64,000 nucleotides of DNA from Atlanticothrix silvestris CENA357 (GCF_016056295.1 NZ_JAECZB010000009.1:1-64000); one strand, 5' to 3'; positions 48,600 to 61,475 are shown, numbered from the stretch's first letter. The notes: generated by a model not told the origin, from the letters alone. Translations and numbers: made by a program.

Positions 48600-50711
48600 A
48601 TGACTTCCCGGATTCGCTTTTTGATGTGCGCCCCTGACCATTACGATGTGGACTATGTGATTAATCCTTGGATGGAAGGGAATATTCACAAGTCATCGCG
48701 CGATCGCGCCGTCGAACAGTGGCAAAAGTTACACCAAGTCCTCAAAGATCACGCCATTGTAGATTTAGTAAGACCTGAGAAAGGTTGGCCAGATATGGTT
48801 TTTACCGCCAATGCTGGCTTACTACTAGGAGATAATGTTGTTCTAAGTCGCTTTTTACACAAAGAACGTCAAGGAGAAGAACCTTACTTCAAACAATGGT
48901 TTGAGGAAAATGGTTACACAGTTTATGAACTGCCTAAAGATTTGCCCTTTGAAGGAGCCGGAGATGCACTCCTAGACCGCGAAGGACGCTGGCTATGGGC
49001 AGGATACGGCTTCCGTTCGGAATTAGATTCTCACCCTTATCTGGCTAAGTGGCTAGATATTGAAGTACTGTCTCTACGATTGATTGATGAGCGCTTCTAT
49101 CATTTAGATACTTGCTTTTGCCCCCTGGCTAACGGTTATTTGCTCTACTATCCCGGTGCTTTTGACGCGTATTCTAACCGCTTAATCGAAATGCGAGTAG
49201 CGTCAGAAAAACGGATTGCAATTGCCGAAGCCGATGCGGTCAACTTTGCCTGTAATACGGTGAATGTGGATAGTATCGTGATTATGAACAAAGCCAGCGA
49301 TGCTTTAAAAGCACGCCTAGCAGATGTTGGTTTTAGAGTCATTGAAACGCCCTTGACCGAATTTCTCAAAGCTGGTGGCGCAGCTAAGTGTCTCACTTTA
49401 CGGGTAACAGAGCCAGTACGGGCAGAAGTTCATGCCAATGTCTCGGTAGAAAGTCGGATTCTGCGAATTGAAGGACACTTACTTGATTCTGGTTTAATTA
49501 ACCGTGCTTTGGATCTGATTATAGATTCTGGTGGTAGTTTCCAAGTATTGAACTTCAACTTGGGAGAACAACGGCAAAGTACATCAGCCGCTGAGGTGAA
49601 GGTGTCAGCACCTTCCCATGAAGTGATGGAAGAAATCATCTCCCAGTTGATTGATTTGGGTGCTGTGGACTTGCCGCAAGATGAACGAGATGCCAAACTA
49701 GAGCCTGTGATTCAAGCTGGCGTAGCTCCTGATGATTTCTACGTGAGTACGATTTATCCCACCGAAGTGCGAATTAACGGTGAATGGATGAAGGTAGAAA
49801 ATCAGCGCATGGATGGCGCGATCGCAATTTCTCAAACTCCTAATGGTTTAGTTGCTAGGTGTAAAATTCTGCGCGATTTAGAAGTAGGCGATCGCGTCAT
49901 TGTAGATGTCCTAGGTATCCGCACTATCCGCAAACCGGAATCACGAGAACAACGCAATACTCAAGAATTTAGTTTTATGTCCGCAGGAGTTTCTAGCGAA
50001 CGCCGCGTGGAATTAGTTGTAGAACAAGTGGCCTGGGAATTACGTAAAATTCGTGACGCTGGCGGTAAAGTAGTTGTCACGGCGGGGCCTGTAGTTATTC
50101 ATACTGGTGGCGGTGAACATCTATCGCAACTGATTCGAGAAGGATACGTACAAGCGTTACTTGGTGGCAATGCGATCGCAGTCCACGATATTGAGCAAAA
50201 TATCATGGGTACTTCCCTCGGCGTGGACATGAAGCGGGGTGTCGCTGTGCGTGGTGGACACCGCCATCACCTCAAGGTAATTAATACTATCCGCCGTTTT
50301 GGCAGCATTGCCAAAGCAGTTGAAGCGGGAGTAATTAAAAGTGGTGTGATGTATGAATGTGTCCACAATCATGTACCTTTTGTACTGGCTGGTTCCATTC
50401 GCGATGATGGGCCTTTACCTGATACCCAAATGGATTTGATTAAGGCACAGGAAGAATATGCCAAACACCTAGAAGGTGCGGAGATGATTTTGATGCTCTC
50501 ATCAATGCTGCACTCGATTGGAGTGGGGAATATGACACCCGCTGGTGTAAAAATGGTATGTGTGGATATTAATCCAGCTGTTGTTACCAAATTAAGCGAT
50601 CGCGGTTCTGTAGAATCGGTGGGTGTAGTGACAGATGTCGGGTTGTTCCTCAGTCTGTTGATTCAGCAATTGGATAAGTTGACAAGTCCATATATTTCTA
50701 AGGTAGGTTAA
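48600..50711 (+). CDS. agrE: Arginine dihydrolase/ornithine cyclodeaminase AgrE (ArgZ-type)
   Basis: This 703-residue bifunctional enzyme of arginine catabolism releases ornithine and ammonia from arginine (N-terminal domain), and its C-terminal domain can convert ornithine to proline. It is central to cyanophycin and nitrogen storage turnover. The N-terminal guanidine-modifying residues are in place: Asn22 (INPW), Asn71 (TANAG), Glu118 and Asp122 (FEGAGD), His168 (YHLD) and Cys264 (AAKC). The middle and C-terminal parts (from about 285) are the LOR/SDH-type domain, including AGPVVIHTGGGEH and LLGGNAIAVHDIEQNIMGTS. Length equals Anabaena AgrE as I recall. It is likely monocistronic. Confidence 0.95.
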   Translation: MTSRIRFLMCAPDHYDVDYVINPWMEGNIHKSSRDRAVEQWQKLHQVLKDHAIVDLVRPEKGWPDMVFTANAGLLLGDNVVLSRFLHKERQGEEPYFKQWFEENGYTVYELPKDLPFEGAGDALLDREGRWLWAGYGFRSELDSHPYLAKWLDIEVLSLRLIDERFYHLDTCFCPLANGYLLYYPGAFDAYSNRLIEMRVASEKRIAIAEADAVNFACNTVNVDSIVIMNKASDALKARLADVGFRVIETPLTEFLKAGGAAKCLTLRVTEPVRAEVHANVSVESRILRIEGHLLDSGLINRALDLIIDSGGSFQVLNFNLGEQRQSTSAAEVKVSAPSHEVMEEIISQLIDLGAVDLPQDERDAKLEPVIQAGVAPDDFYVSTIYPTEVRINGEWMKVENQRMDGAIAISQTPNGLVARCKILRDLEVGDRVIVDVLGIRTIRKPESREQRNTQEFSFMSAGVSSERRVELVVEQVAWELRKIRDAGGKVVVTAGPVVIHTGGGEHLSQLIREGYVQALLGGNAIAVHDIEQNIMGTSLGVDMKRGVAVRGGHRHHLKVINTIRRFGSIAKAVEAGVIKSGVMYECVHNHVPFVLAGSIRDDGPLPDTQMDLIKAQEEYAKHLEGAEMILMLSSMLHSIGVGNMTPAGVKMVCVDINPAVVTKLSDRGSVESVGVVTDVGLFLSLLIQQLDKLTSPYISKVG

Positions 50712-50740
50712 ATCTCACGCAAAGGCGCAGAGGCGCAAAG
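50712..50740. repeat. CACGCAAAGGCGCAGAGGCGCAAAG dispersed repeat
   Basis: TCTCACGCAAAGGCGCAGAG (50713 on) followed by GCGCAAAGG matches a repeat at 34579-34600. Spacers of many cyanobacteria carry this family. Here it lies directly upstream of the DUF2085 gene and may supply its GGAAGAG ribosome site. Confidence 0.75.
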
Positions 50741-50747
50741 GAAGAGA

Positions 50748-51251
50748 ATGGCAAGAGTCGCTACCAGGAAAGAGTTGCAGGTTAATTGGGTAAGTTGGTT
50801 TGCTGATTTTCTATTGGTGGGGATGGTTTTTGGCCCCCCGTTTGCTCCTTTTCTGGCTGCGTCTGGGGTGTCTTTGCTAACGGGTATTGCGGACATCATT
50901 TACTTCATGGGTAATCATGTATGTCCGCAACCAGATATGGGGTTAGATTTAGTACCCCCGTTTCTTATGGCTGTATGTATGCGTTGCTACGGTACTGTCA
51001 CGGGTTTACTAATGATTCGCCTGTTGTATGGGGTGACTGGCGGTAAGGGTTTTTATTGGTTAAGTCAGTACGGCTGGAATGGTGCAGCCTTAGCTAGTGT
51101 GTTGATGATGGCTTATCCTTTGGAATTAGCAGCGCAAATTTTTGGCTTGTGGAGTTTTAATAATTACGTGGTTACACCTTTCGGGTTAATTACGGGTTTA
51201 GCATGGGGGTTGTTTACGATGCCAATTTTACACGGTTGGCATGAAAACTGA
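50748..51251 (+). CDS. DUF2085 membrane protein
   Basis: This 167-residue protein has about four hydrophobic segments. The family signature is present as FMGNHVCPQP followed by AVCMRCYGTVTG (about residues 53-83), with conserved His and Cys residues that may bind a metal or heme-like ligand. DUF2085 proteins have no proven function; they are widespread in cyanobacteria. The start has GGAAGAG upstream. The 3' end overlaps the start of a decayed DUF2887 gene. Confidence 0.82.
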   Translation: MARVATRKELQVNWVSWFADFLLVGMVFGPPFAPFLAASGVSLLTGIADIIYFMGNHVCPQPDMGLDLVPPFLMAVCMRCYGTVTGLLMIRLLYGVTGGKGFYWLSQYGWNGAALASVLMMAYPLELAAQIFGLWSFNNYVVTPFGLITGLAWGLFTMPILHGWHEN

Positions 51252-51399
51252 CTCTATTTTTTATTAGTTATTTCAAAACTTCCCCAACATATTTTTTGAG
51301 TTAATTGGTGAATCTGCGACAACTGGTAATGCTTATAAATTCACATCAATTGAAATCAAACAAACTGCCTTTCGCATTGATGGTTTATTTTTATCTTAA
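51241..51399 (+). pseudogene. N-terminal remnant of a DUF2887/Rpn-type nuclease gene
   Basis: A 52-codon reading starts MKTDSIFY, has an amber codon at position 9 (51265-51267), then LFQNFPNIFFELIGESATTG and NAYKFTSIEIKQTAFRIDGL, FLS and a TAA. This is the typical opening of DUF2887 (Rpn-like, PD-(D/E)XK recombination-associated) proteins, which normally continue for well over 150 residues. Only the beginning remains, and it overlaps the DUF2085 stop by 11 bp. Confidence 0.7.
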
Positions 51400-51451
51400 T
51401 ATTGATTCTTTACGTATTTCAATGCGAATATTGAGATAACTCCACTACTAT

Positions 51452-52090
51452 TTATGATTGTGCCAACTGCTCTCTTACCCATTGCCGCACATGACAAATT
51501 AAACTTGTCTCACCCATCGTTAAACTTAACTCCAAAAACGACCTCAGCACACCAACACTAAACATCGGCAACACTAACGACATCTCAAGGGGTTGATAGT
51601 CATCATTGACCAAACTTGAAATCGTCAAAATCTCTCGATCAAAACACCATACCTCCGGCACTCCCAGCGCCGCATAAATCCCCATGCGATTCATCGAACT
51701 GTTTGTACTATCAACCTCAATCGCCAAATCTGGAGGCGGATCAATTGTCAAATCGATCGCATCTTTACCGCGCACTGCTAACTCATTTTGAATGTAATAG
51801 CACTCATCTGGCTCTAAACCCTTTTGTAAGTCTTCTCGTGTCCAAGTTGTAGAGCCTAAACTACGAATTTCAATTCCTATCTCTTCTGTCATAACTTCAG
51901 CAAAGCGACCAAGTAATTTCTTAAAAGTTTCGTGTGGCGGTAGCGGCATCATAATCTCCAAGATTCCACCATCATAAGTTAGCCGCATTCCTGGTTGCGA
52001 CTCCAAATCTCGCACCAAATTCCGATAGGTGTCCCAGTGAATACCTTGAAGTATGGTTATATTTGTAGGCGAAGCGATCGCAGTATTCAT
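51452..52090 (-). CDS. Uma2 family (DUF820) endonuclease-like protein
   Basis: This 212-residue protein of the PD-(D/E)XK superfamily group is greatly expanded in cyanobacteria. Core motifs: GILEIMMPLPPHETFKKLLG, then DPPPDLAIEVDSTNSSMNRM and IYAALGVPEVWCFD. The E-x-(D/V)-S stretch sits at the nuclease-fold active site. Members occur as stand-alone genes with no settled role. The C-terminus LICHVRQWVREQLAQS is the common tail. Confidence 0.85.
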   Translation of the reverse strand: MNTAIASPTNITILQGIHWDTYRNLVRDLESQPGMRLTYDGGILEIMMPLPPHETFKKLLGRFAEVMTEEIGIEIRSLGSTTWTREDLQKGLEPDECYYIQNELAVRGKDAIDLTIDPPPDLAIEVDSTNSSMNRMGIYAALGVPEVWCFDREILTISSLVNDDYQPLEMSLVLPMFSVGVLRSFLELSLTMGETSLICHVRQWVREQLAQS

Positions 52091-52132
52091 AGTTTTCTCC
52101 TTTAGCTAATACGCTAAATGCTTAACGGATTT

Positions 52133-53422
52133 CTATGGAAGGCGAGAGATTGTGCTTGTTGTTAACCAAATTTTACGATCGCGCATGGCTGACATCGCCG
52201 CTTCCCAAGTGAAGGTAAATGACTGAAACGATTCTGGTGTAATTCGATCTTTGTCTAAAGATTCGACAACTTTCTCAAATTTATCTAACAACTCAGCACG
52301 AATGCTTTCTAGGGTATCGATATTTGAGCAAGTTTCAATTTGTTTGAGGAGTTGGACAATATCTTGATTGTAGTCATCACCACGATTTTTTTGTATCTTC
52401 TCAATTTGCGCTTTTAACTGCCAAAACCAAGACCCCAAGAGTAATACAACTGTTAGTATTAATCCCAAATATTCGGCATTCTCTTGAATAAAGTTAGGTT
52501 TTTCACGGTCATAATAAGCAGTTGCACCTCTGTGGAGTGGTAAACCAGTCCCGCCAACTGTTTGGGGAGGACTAATGTTTGCCGCTAAAGACATTTTCCT
52601 CGTCAACTCTTGACGATACTCATACAAAATAGAGGTGACTTGGCGGATAATATTACCATCGACTACTTTGGAAGCCAAAAGCGTTCTTTGCACAGTTACA
52701 GTGGGTAAATCTGTAGCTGGAATTGGAGGATTTCCCTGATAAGCTCCTTTGGGGATAAATGCTGGTTCAATAGCTGGTTCATTAATTTTCATCGCCGCAG
52801 CTTGGTCGATTGGTACTAACCTACCACCGCTGTTTTGCACAAGTTCTTGGATGGATTGATTACCTGGGGGACGGACGCGAAACACTGCATCTACTTGTTG
52901 GTTACGAAAAGCTGCATCAGATGCTTTCTCTGATATGGCTTTGTATGTAAAATCGCTTGGTACAAGACGATAATGTTGAGCCAGCAACCAGAATGATTGG
53001 TATTGACCACCTCCTTGTGGTGGTAAAGCAATACGTTTACCTTTTAGATCTGCAACTTGCTGGATACCAGATTTATCAGTCACAATCAGTTGAAATGCGT
53101 CTGAAAACAAATTGCAAATTAATCGAGCTGAGGGAAGGGTGGGAATATCAGCTTGTGCGGTAGCCAGTTGCGCTTTGTTGTCTTCGAGTAGTTGGATATT
53201 TTCTTCTGTCCCTTTGGTTTCTAGAAGTTGGATTTGAATTTTCGGCTCATGTTTGGCGATGACTTGGGCGATCGCCTGACTTAAAATATAACTTTCCCCT
53301 TGTTTCGATCCCGCTGCGATCGTCAAGCGATGCACTTGGTTGAGATCGATAATGAAATGTACTGCCAGAAATATTGTCAAGCCAAGACTCAACAGCAAAG
53401 GAATCAGCAGCCTACGGTTCAT
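52133..53422 (-). CDS. TAXI-family TRAP transporter solute-binding protein, membrane anchored
   Basis: The protein has 429 residues. An N-terminal helix (about 4-23) acts as signal or anchor. The periplasmic domain (about 33-300) is of the TAXI type (RLTIAAGSKQGESYILSQAI, LKGKRIALPPQGGGQYQSFW, DAAFRNQQVDAVFRVRPPG). A second membrane helix (about 318-337) is followed by a cytoplasmic coiled coil (KAQIEKIQKNRGDDYNQDIV). That layout, binding protein plus cytoplasmic tail, is unlike soluble TAXI proteins and suggests sensing or anchoring. No TRAP permease gene is nearby. Confidence 0.83.
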   Translation of the reverse strand: MNRRLLIPLLLSLGLTIFLAVHFIIDLNQVHRLTIAAGSKQGESYILSQAIAQVIAKHEPKIQIQLLETKGTEENIQLLEDNKAQLATAQADIPTLPSARLICNLFSDAFQLIVTDKSGIQQVADLKGKRIALPPQGGGQYQSFWLLAQHYRLVPSDFTYKAISEKASDAAFRNQQVDAVFRVRPPGNQSIQELVQNSGGRLVPIDQAAAMKINEPAIEPAFIPKGAYQGNPPIPATDLPTVTVQRTLLASKVVDGNIIRQVTSILYEYRQELTRKMSLAANISPPQTVGGTGLPLHRGATAYYDREKPNFIQENAEYLGLILTVVLLLGSWFWQLKAQIEKIQKNRGDDYNQDIVQLLKQIETCSNIDTLESIRAELLDKFEKVVESLDKDRITPESFQSFTFTWEAAMSAMRDRKIWLTTSTISRLP

Positions 53423-53461
53423 TATAATTACAGACGTTTTTGCAAAATATATCTATAAATT

Positions 53462-57010
<3,549 letters not shown>

Positions 57011-57233
57011 ATTAATTCGTAATGACGCTCAAAGACTCGCTAACGCTGCGCTAACGTAATTCGTAATGGCGTTTGCGGATTCATGCTTCACAGTTACGTT
57101 TTGTAACGGGGGTTTTACTCCGACACAAAACCGCTGCCTGTAGAGACAGACAGCAACATTAACTTGAGACTTGAGAAATTTTCTGATATACAGGGTGCCT
57201 ATCTTTCATAAACTTCGGACTTGAGGAGATGTT

Positions 57234-57656
57234 GTGGCGTACTGGGTGAAAATCCTTTACGAGAGGAAAGAATATGTAGTCAATTTTGACCGTGTTAATG
57301 CTTTTTGTTATGAAAAGAATGGCAGGGTAACTTTTTGGTTGCCCGATAGTGCTATTCCTATTGTGATTAACCCCCAAAGTAACTTAGAAGATTATCAAAA
57401 GGTGCTGGACTATCTAGAATGCGTTACAGAGTTGGAAATAGAGAATGCCTACTGGGTAAAAATTCTGTATGAAAAAAATGAATATGTCATTAACCTCACT
57501 TGCATTAGTTCTTTTTGTCAGGAATCTAATGGTAGAATAACCTTCTGGTTGCCTGATGGTACGATTCCGATCATTATAAACCCTGTAAGTAATCCAGACT
57601 CATACCAAAAAGTTTTACAATTCGTTCAGAAAGCTACAGGATATTCTTTGTTTTAA
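57234..57656 (+). CDS. Two-repeat protein of unknown function
   Basis: The protein has 140 residues and a GTG start with GAGGAG 6 nt upstream. It is an internal duplication: residues 2-62 (AYWVKILYERKEYVVNFDRV, VTFWLPDSAIPIVINPQSN) and 73-134 (AYWVKILYEKNEYVINLTCI, ITFWLPDGTIPIIINPVSN) are about 60 percent identical by eye. Each repeat is a small beta-rich unit. No motif, signal or membrane helix is seen. It stands alone downstream of pyrG and I do not recognise the family. Confidence 0.78.
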   Translation: MAYWVKILYERKEYVVNFDRVNAFCYEKNGRVTFWLPDSAIPIVINPQSNLEDYQKVLDYLECVTELEIENAYWVKILYEKNEYVINLTCISSFCQESNGRITFWLPDGTIPIIINPVSNPDSYQKVLQFVQKATGYSLF

Positions 57657-57679
57657 AATTTTGAAGGAAAATAGCCACT

Positions 57680-58303
57680 CTAAATAATTACTTCTCGAAG
57701 ACGCTTTAATATACTAATCACCTGCTGTAATTCTGAATCCCGTTCAATTGATAATGCATAAGAATGTGCATACTGTGGTTGTTCTTGCTGAGTCAATTTG
57801 ACAAAAACAAACTCCCTACCATTGATTAGTAAACCAAAAGTTGGTAGTACAGAATTGGGATTATCAAGCATATAAGCAAGTGCTTGAGGTAGGGCTGTCA
57901 TCACATCAAATTTACTGCTTTTAGATTCGATTACCAGTACCCAAAGGCGTTTTTGGATTACCAGAACATCAATATTTCCTTTAACGATAAAACCTTCATC
58001 TTCAGCAGAAATCTCGATGGAAGTTTCAGTTTCAATCTCAAATGGAGGTTGATAAAACCCGGCTAAATCGAGTAAAGGAGACAGCACTACCATCTTGACT
58101 GTCTCTTCTGACATTAGCCGATGTTTATTTAAGTTTAAATAATTGCTTTTTACTCGTTCAACTGCTTGCCTTTCACTATCAGTCAAAAGAGGTAAATTCT
58201 CTTGCCATTCTCTAAAGAAAGTTGTGTTTGTAGTCAGTTGTAAACCAAATTTTTCTTCTAATTCAAAAAGACTGATTTCTCTAGCTGGGATTATTTGAAC
58301 CAT
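57680..58303 (-). CDS. PD-(D/E)XK-type restriction endonuclease-like protein
   Basis: This 207-residue protein resembles the stand-alone HsdR N-terminal-like proteins common in cyanobacteria. A helical N-terminus ends in SEETVKMVVLSPLLDLAGFY. The nuclease-like core is GNIDVLVIQKRLWVLVIESK, with the D...ExK residues, then FDVMTALPQALAYMLDNP. There is no helicase or methylase partner nearby, so it is not a full restriction system. Function unknown. Confidence 0.78.
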   Translation of the reverse strand: MVQIIPAREISLFELEEKFGLQLTTNTTFFREWQENLPLLTDSERQAVERVKSNYLNLNKHRLMSEETVKMVVLSPLLDLAGFYQPPFEIETETSIEISAEDEGFIVKGNIDVLVIQKRLWVLVIESKSSKFDVMTALPQALAYMLDNPNSVLPTFGLLINGREFVFVKLTQQEQPQYAHSYALSIERDSELQQVISILKRLREVII

Positions 58304-58486
58304 AATCTGTAATCTTGAATAATACCAAATTAGAAAAAATGTATTGTTTGAAGTATAGAGTCAAAGTATTAAAAACAGCCTTTACCAAACCTTTCTGTAT
58401 TTATTAATTACGTAAACTCTGCGGCATAGCTACCCTTAAAACAAAGCGATAGCGAGTCCGTGAGCTTCGTCATTAAGAACTACGAA

Positions 58487-59383
58487 TTACGAATTATTAT
58501 AATGTTGCCACGCCAACTTTGCTGCACCCACTATTCCCGCCGAGTTACCTAATTCTGCTGGCAAAATTTGTAAACCCACACGAGATGTAGGCATGACTCG
58601 CTTCTCAATTTCTGCTTTAACATCTGGTAAGAAAAACTCAAAACTAGCGCTAACACCACCACCAATCACGATCGCCTGTGGTGTCAAGACGTAAATTAAA
58701 CTAGTTAAACCAATACCCAATTCTCTACCATACTCTTGCCAAAATGTCAAACTATCGGCATCTCCCGCTTGAGCAAGAGCGCCTAATTCTGCTGGTTCCT
58801 TGCCAGTCCGGCGGCGAATTGCCGTCACCGAAGCATACTGTTCTAAAGAACCTTGATTACCACTCTTACACATTGGCCCATTGGGGTTGAAAGAGATTAA
58901 ACCCAGTTCTCCAGCGGCTCCTTGATGTCCTGTAAATAGTTGGCCACCCATAATAATTGCACCACCAACCCCAGTTCCCAAAGTCAACATGATGAAATTT
59001 TGCAGGCGGCGACCGGCTCCCAACCAAGCTTCTCCCAATCCTGCACAGTTAGCATCGTTGGCAATCACAGTCGGTTTAGCGGTTTTAACTTCTAACCAAT
59101 CTGCCAAAGGGACATCGTGCCATCCTGGCAAGTTAATAGCGATTTTGGCAATACGTCCAGTTGCATCAGCGGGGCCGGGAGTCCCAACACCAATGGCCAC
59201 AGTTTGATTATCTGGATCAACAACAGCGATCGCATCCACCATCACAGCCAAAACTGCCTCTGGTACCGATGGTTGGGGAGTTGCCACCATCAAAGATTGC
59301 AGGCAAGTACCATCTTGATTGAATCGTCCCAGCTTAATCGCCGTTCCTCCCACATCAATGCCTATTACTTCAGCTTTCTGCAC
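58487..59383 (-). CDS. ROK family sugar kinase, zinc signature degraded
   Basis: This 298-residue ROK protein has EVIGIDVGGTAIKLGRF at the N-terminus and catalytic VIANDANCAGLGEAWLG. The family zinc motif CxCGxxGC is altered to CKSGNQGSLE, so at least two of the usual cysteine ligands are missing. ATP and sugar sites look intact (LTLGTGVGGAIIMGGQ, GHQGAAGELG). It is probably a glucokinase-like enzyme; the zinc loss may affect stability or specificity. It is a paralogue of 8984-9946. Confidence 0.82.
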   Translation of the reverse strand: MQKAEVIGIDVGGTAIKLGRFNQDGTCLQSLMVATPQPSVPEAVLAVMVDAIAVVDPDNQTVAIGVGTPGPADATGRIAKIAINLPGWHDVPLADWLEVKTAKPTVIANDANCAGLGEAWLGAGRRLQNFIMLTLGTGVGGAIIMGGQLFTGHQGAAGELGLISFNPNGPMCKSGNQGSLEQYASVTAIRRRTGKEPAELGALAQAGDADSLTFWQEYGRELGIGLTSLIYVLTPQAIVIGGGVSASFEFFLPDVKAEIEKRVMPTSRVGLQILPAELGNSAGIVGAAKLAWQHYNNS

Positions 59384-59777
59384 AATCTCACACCCAAAAT
59401 CTAATCAGCGATCGCAATCACACTTAACTTACTTTGTGAATATATTAGGAATTTGGCGATTACGCCTTATCTCCATCACTCATTTACAATCACACAAAAA
59501 ATTGTAATTTATAAAACATATAAGAGTGACTAATTTTATGTTATTGGAGATTGTAAAATCTAGTACTTTGAAAAATGTCACAATCAGTTATTATATGAGC
59601 GTATGCGTAAGTTCAGCCAGATGGTAAGTTGAGTTGAAGTTCATGCCAGCATTATGGTTGCGGCCCTACAACATCCGCCATTGGTAAATCAGAAGAAACT
59701 ATGCAACATTTGCAATTTGTTTAGATCTGGTTTCCAGCTGAACTCATCGCTTTTTGTTGAAAATTACGTGATCCCAC
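59384..59777 (+). other. Leader and promoter region of the RRM gene
   Basis: The spacer of about 390 bp between the divergent ROK and RRM genes carries a HIP1 site near 59408, then AT-rich DNA. A closing helix is predicted: GTTCAGC-CAGAT (59611-59622) pairs with ATCTG (59725-59729) and GCTGAAC (59737-59743). That suggests a structured 5' UTR for the RNA-binding protein gene. Confidence 0.5.
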
Positions 59778-60062
59778 ATGACTATTTACGTTGGAAACCT
59801 CTCTTACAGCGCTACTGAAGCAGACTTAACAGCCGTGTTTGCAGAATATGGCGAGGTCAAAAGAGTTGTACTACCGACCGACCGTGAAACAGGTCGGATG
59901 CGTGGCTTTGCTTTTGTAGAAATGAATGAAGATGCCCAAGAAGACGCTGCAATTACAGAATTAGATGGTGCAGAATGGATGGGTCGTCAACTGAGAGTTA
60001 ATAAAGCCAAACCACGAGAGGATAACCCAAGAGGTAGTTGGGGGAAAAAACAAGATTTTTAA
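59778..60062 (+). CDS. rbp: RRM RNA-binding protein (cyanobacterial Rbp type)
   Basis: This 94-residue single RRM protein has RNP2 IYVGNLSY (residues 3-10) and RNP1 RGFAFVEM (about 42-49). Cyanobacterial Rbp proteins bind mRNA and several are induced by cold. The C-terminal tail (EDNPRGSWGKKQDF) is short and not the long glycine-rich type of RbpA1. A stable hairpin follows the stop. The long leader may mediate temperature control, as in other Rbp genes. Confidence 0.92.
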   Translation: MTIYVGNLSYSATEADLTAVFAEYGEVKRVVLPTDRETGRMRGFAFVEMNEDAQEDAAITELDGAEWMGRQLRVNKAKPREDNPRGSWGKKQDF

Positions 60063-60425
60063 CTAAGGCGAGAAGTGATATTAACAGATTGTTTTCTAGT
60101 TTGCAATACAAATTTGCGTTAATTCACTAGAAACAATCAAACATGAAACATAACTGATAGTACTTACTTTGACTAGTTGTGAGTAACAGATAAATTTCAC
60201 AACTAGTTGTTCTTTCTATGTCAGTGCTAAAAACTAAAAATCAAGTAAGCCTTTACGAGTCGATACCTTGAATACGGAGGCTACAAGACATTGATTTCTT
60301 TAGTTTATCTAAAATCACATCTAAGTTATCAAATTACCTTTCTAAGATAGAAGCAGCAACTATCAAATTGCCACCCACAAATTGACTAACCCAACCAACA
60401 GCCAATCGCTAGGGAGAACATCAAA
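60063..60425 (+). other. rbp-fbp spacer with two hairpins
   Basis: GATTGTTTTCTAGT (60087-60100) pairs with ACTAGAAACAATC (60126-60138) apart from one bulge. A second stem is ACTAGTTGTGA/TCACAACTAGT (60172-60207) with TGTTCTTTC after it. The rest is the fbp leader; no further gene is seen. Confidence 0.6.
60172..60216 (+). terminator. Probable rbp terminator
   Basis: A perfect 11-bp stem (60172-60182 with 60197-60207), 14-nt loop and moderately T-rich tail lie 110 bp after the rbp stop. Confidence 0.5.
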
Positions 60426-61475
60426 ATGGCTCAAGCGCCAGAATCGTTAGACTTGCCGATCAACGAACCTACAGACAAAGCCCTAGATCGTGATTGTACA
60501 ACCTTATCGCGCCATGTCTTACAGCAACTTCAGAGTTTTTCACCAGATGCACAGGATTTGAGTGCGCTAATGAATCGGATTGCCCTTGCCGGCAAATTAG
60601 TTGCTCGTCGCATGAGCCGCGCTGGTTTAATGGAAGGTGTTCTAGGATTCACTGGAGAAGTGAATGTGCAAGGAGAATCCGTCAAAAAGATGGATGTTTA
60701 TGCCAATGATGTATTTATCTCAGTATTTAAGCAAAGTGGCTTAGTTTGTCGCCTAGCTTCTGAGGAAATGGAAGAACCCTATTACATACCAGAAAACTGC
60801 CCCATTGGTCGCTATACACTTTTGTATGACCCAATTGATGGCTCATCTAACACTGATAATAATCTCAGTTTAGGTTCGATCTTTGCTATTCGCCAACAAG
60901 AAGGCAACGATAGCGATCGCCAAGCAACTGACCTGCTAACCAACGGACGCAAGCAGATCGCTGCCGGCTATATCCTATATGGGCCTAGCACAATGCTGGT
61001 TTATACTATAGGTAAGGGAGTCCACTCATTTGTCCTTGATCCCAGCTTGGGAGAATTTATTCTCACAGAAGAAAACATCCGGATTCCTAACCATGGTGCC
61101 ATTTATAGCGTCAACGAAGGTAACTTTTGGCAGTGGGAAGAATCAATTCGGGAATATATTCGCTACGTCCATCGTACAGAAGGTTATACAGCTCGCTATA
61201 GCGGTGCAATGGTGAGCGATATCCATAGAATTTTGGTTCAAGGTGGTGTGTTTCTCTATCCAGGCACAATTCAAAAACCAGAAGGTAAGTTGCGTTTGCT
61301 CTATGAAACTGCGCCTCTGGCTATGTTGATTGAGCAAGCCGGTGGTCGCGCGACAACAGGACTAGTAAACATCTTAGATGTAGTGCCCAAAAAATTGCAT
61401 CAACGCACACCTCTGATTATTGGTAGCAAAGAGGATGTAGCAAAAGTGGAGTCTTTTATTCAAAATGGCCATTAG
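60426..61475 (+). CDS. fbp: Fructose-1,6-bisphosphatase, class I
   Basis: This 349-residue enzyme dephosphorylates fructose 1,6-bisphosphate in the Calvin cycle and gluconeogenesis. The metal and substrate motifs are [30 protein letters not shown] and [20 protein letters not shown]. The N-terminal helix block [20 protein letters not shown] is typical of cyanobacterial class I enzymes. The ATG has GGGAGAACATCAAA upstream. It opens the fbp-tal-zwf series described in Nostoc, where opcA follows zwf. Confidence 0.95.
   Translation: MAQAPESLDLPINEPTDKALDRDCTTLSRHVLQQLQSFSPDAQDLSALMNRIALAGKLVARRMSRAGLMEGVLGFTGEVNVQGESVKKMDVYANDVFISVFKQSGLVCRLASEEMEEPYYIPENCPIGRYTLLYDPIDGSSNTDNNLSLGSIFAIRQQEGNDSDRQATDLLTNGRKQIAAGYILYGPSTMLVYTIGKGVHSFVLDPSLGEFILTEENIRIPNHGAIYSVNEGNFWQWEESIREYIRYVHRTEGYTARYSGAMVSDIHRILVQGGVFLYPGTIQKPEGKLRLLYETAPLAMLIEQAGGRATTGLVNILDVVPKKLHQRTPLIIGSKEDVAKVESFIQNGH

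Noticed and set aside
59702-59715. Fourth TTGCA array
   Set aside because: Two TGCAA words are 9 bp apart and lack the GATACTCAA block, so they do not match the 11-bp arrays.
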